Shown piece by piece: positions 49,760 through 49,943 of a DNA stretch of 49,943 bases (positions within the stretch are counted from its first letter, which is position 1; each line of letters opens with the position of its first letter). Position numbers and translations under genes: made by a program. The notes under the pieces are model-generated. The model did not search any database. It worked only from the letters and a program-made list of their open reading frames with translations, and was not told where the DNA came from. This DNA is from Muribaculaceae bacterium (GTDB lineage: Bacteria > Bacteroidota > Bacteroidia > Bacteroidales > Muribaculaceae). The DNA lies in assembly GCA_022510405.1 (NCBI GenBank), contig JAFLTP010000022.1, positions 1-49,943 on the forward strand, written 5' to 3'.

Positions 49760-49943
49760 ATGAAATTCCTTAGGTTTTTTATATTGTCAACTATTCTGAC
49801 TTTAGCGTTTTCAGGGATTCACGCCCAAAAAGCCGGTATCAAGACAAACTTGATAAGCGATGCGGTGACATCACCCTCCCTCGGTTTGGAATTCCGGATG
49901 AAGCCGAAATGGACGATGGACATCTCGGGGCAGGTGAACGCCT
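49760..49943 (+). CDS. DUF3575-domain outer-membrane protein, partial
   Basis: The 5' part of a gene cut by the window edge; 61 codons are present. A signal peptide (MKFLRFFILSTILTLAFSGI, cut at IHA-Q) is followed by AGIKTNLISDAVTSPSLGLE and then PKWTMDIS, the opening of DUF3575 proteins, small beta-barrel-like proteins that usually stand at the head of fimbrial (FimB/Mfa-type) gene clusters behind a tyrosine recombinase. That is exactly the layout here, so a fimbrial cluster probably continues to the right. Confidence 0.85.
   Translation, partial: MKFLRFFILSTILTLAFSGIHAQKAGIKTNLISDAVTSPSLGLEFRMKPKWTMDISGQVNA

Overview
The window is a chromosomal stretch of a Bacteroidota bacterium, almost certainly order Bacteroidales. 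The evidence is the type IX secretion core (porT, porP, gldKLMN), DUF3316, DUF3467 and DUF3575 proteins that are typical of this group, lipoproteins with Bacteroidales-style lipoboxes, and promoters of the form TTTG-N19/21-TAnnTTTG with few Shine-Dalgarno sites. I cannot name the genus from sequence alone.

Layout. 1-1.2 kb: a two-gene operon (coiled-coil protein, small membrane protein) with its own promoter and terminator. 1.3-3.5 kb: the queuosine-precursor operon queF-queC-queD-queE. 3.5-7 kb: aspS-nif3-like-zinc-ribbon operon on the minus strand with a structured aspS leader. 7.1-13.2 kb: a small DUF6582-like protein, then parC, a DUF3316 protein, an S41 protease lipoprotein and a DUF3298 lipoprotein. 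13.3-15 kb: RsmI-type methyltransferase and WalJ-type MBL hydrolase. 15-18.8 kb: acyl-CoA synthetase, POT peptide transporter and sufE. 18.9-25.5 kb: ferritin, MFS transporter, recX, comF, pyrE, an SRPBCC protein, a Rieske-like lipoprotein, a LysE-type exporter and an unknown exported protein. 25.6-28.2 kb: TPM-domain protein and dgt.

28.3-35.5 kb is the type IX secretion locus porT-porP-gldK-gldL-gldM-gldN, closed by a strong terminator. The convergent gene behind it encodes an acidic exported protein whose C-terminus resembles a short T9SS sorting tail. 36.4-41.2 kb: an NSS-type sodium symporter, a polysaccharide flippase, a GT2 glycosyltransferase and tcdA. 41.3-46.5 kb (minus strand): cysS, DUF3467, lolD, an HMA-type protein, an rRNA m5C methyltransferase, a tiny ORF and an 11-residue-repeat exported protein. 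46.5-48.3 kb: a YiiX-like hydrolase and an Rpn/PDDEXK nuclease-transposase. 48.5 kb to the end: a tyrosine recombinase followed by a well-defined promoter and the start of a DUF3575 gene, a layout typical of Bacteroidales fimbrial loci.

The most unusual signals are non-coding. (1) Arrays of 7-bp units, consensus GTNNNRA on the coding strand, sit directly on or after stop codons of many genes (queC, queE, pyrE, gldM, cysS, lolD, the rRNA methyltransferase gene; degenerate forms after dgt and the TPM gene), nearly always with the same polarity. (2) A 200-bp tract before the DUF3467 gene has only one G on the transcribed strand. (3) Two copies of an ~81-bp element carry terminal inverted repeats and two perfect hairpins (REP/MITE-like). 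(4) Some genes have the -7 box only about five bases before the start codon, implying leaderless mRNAs.
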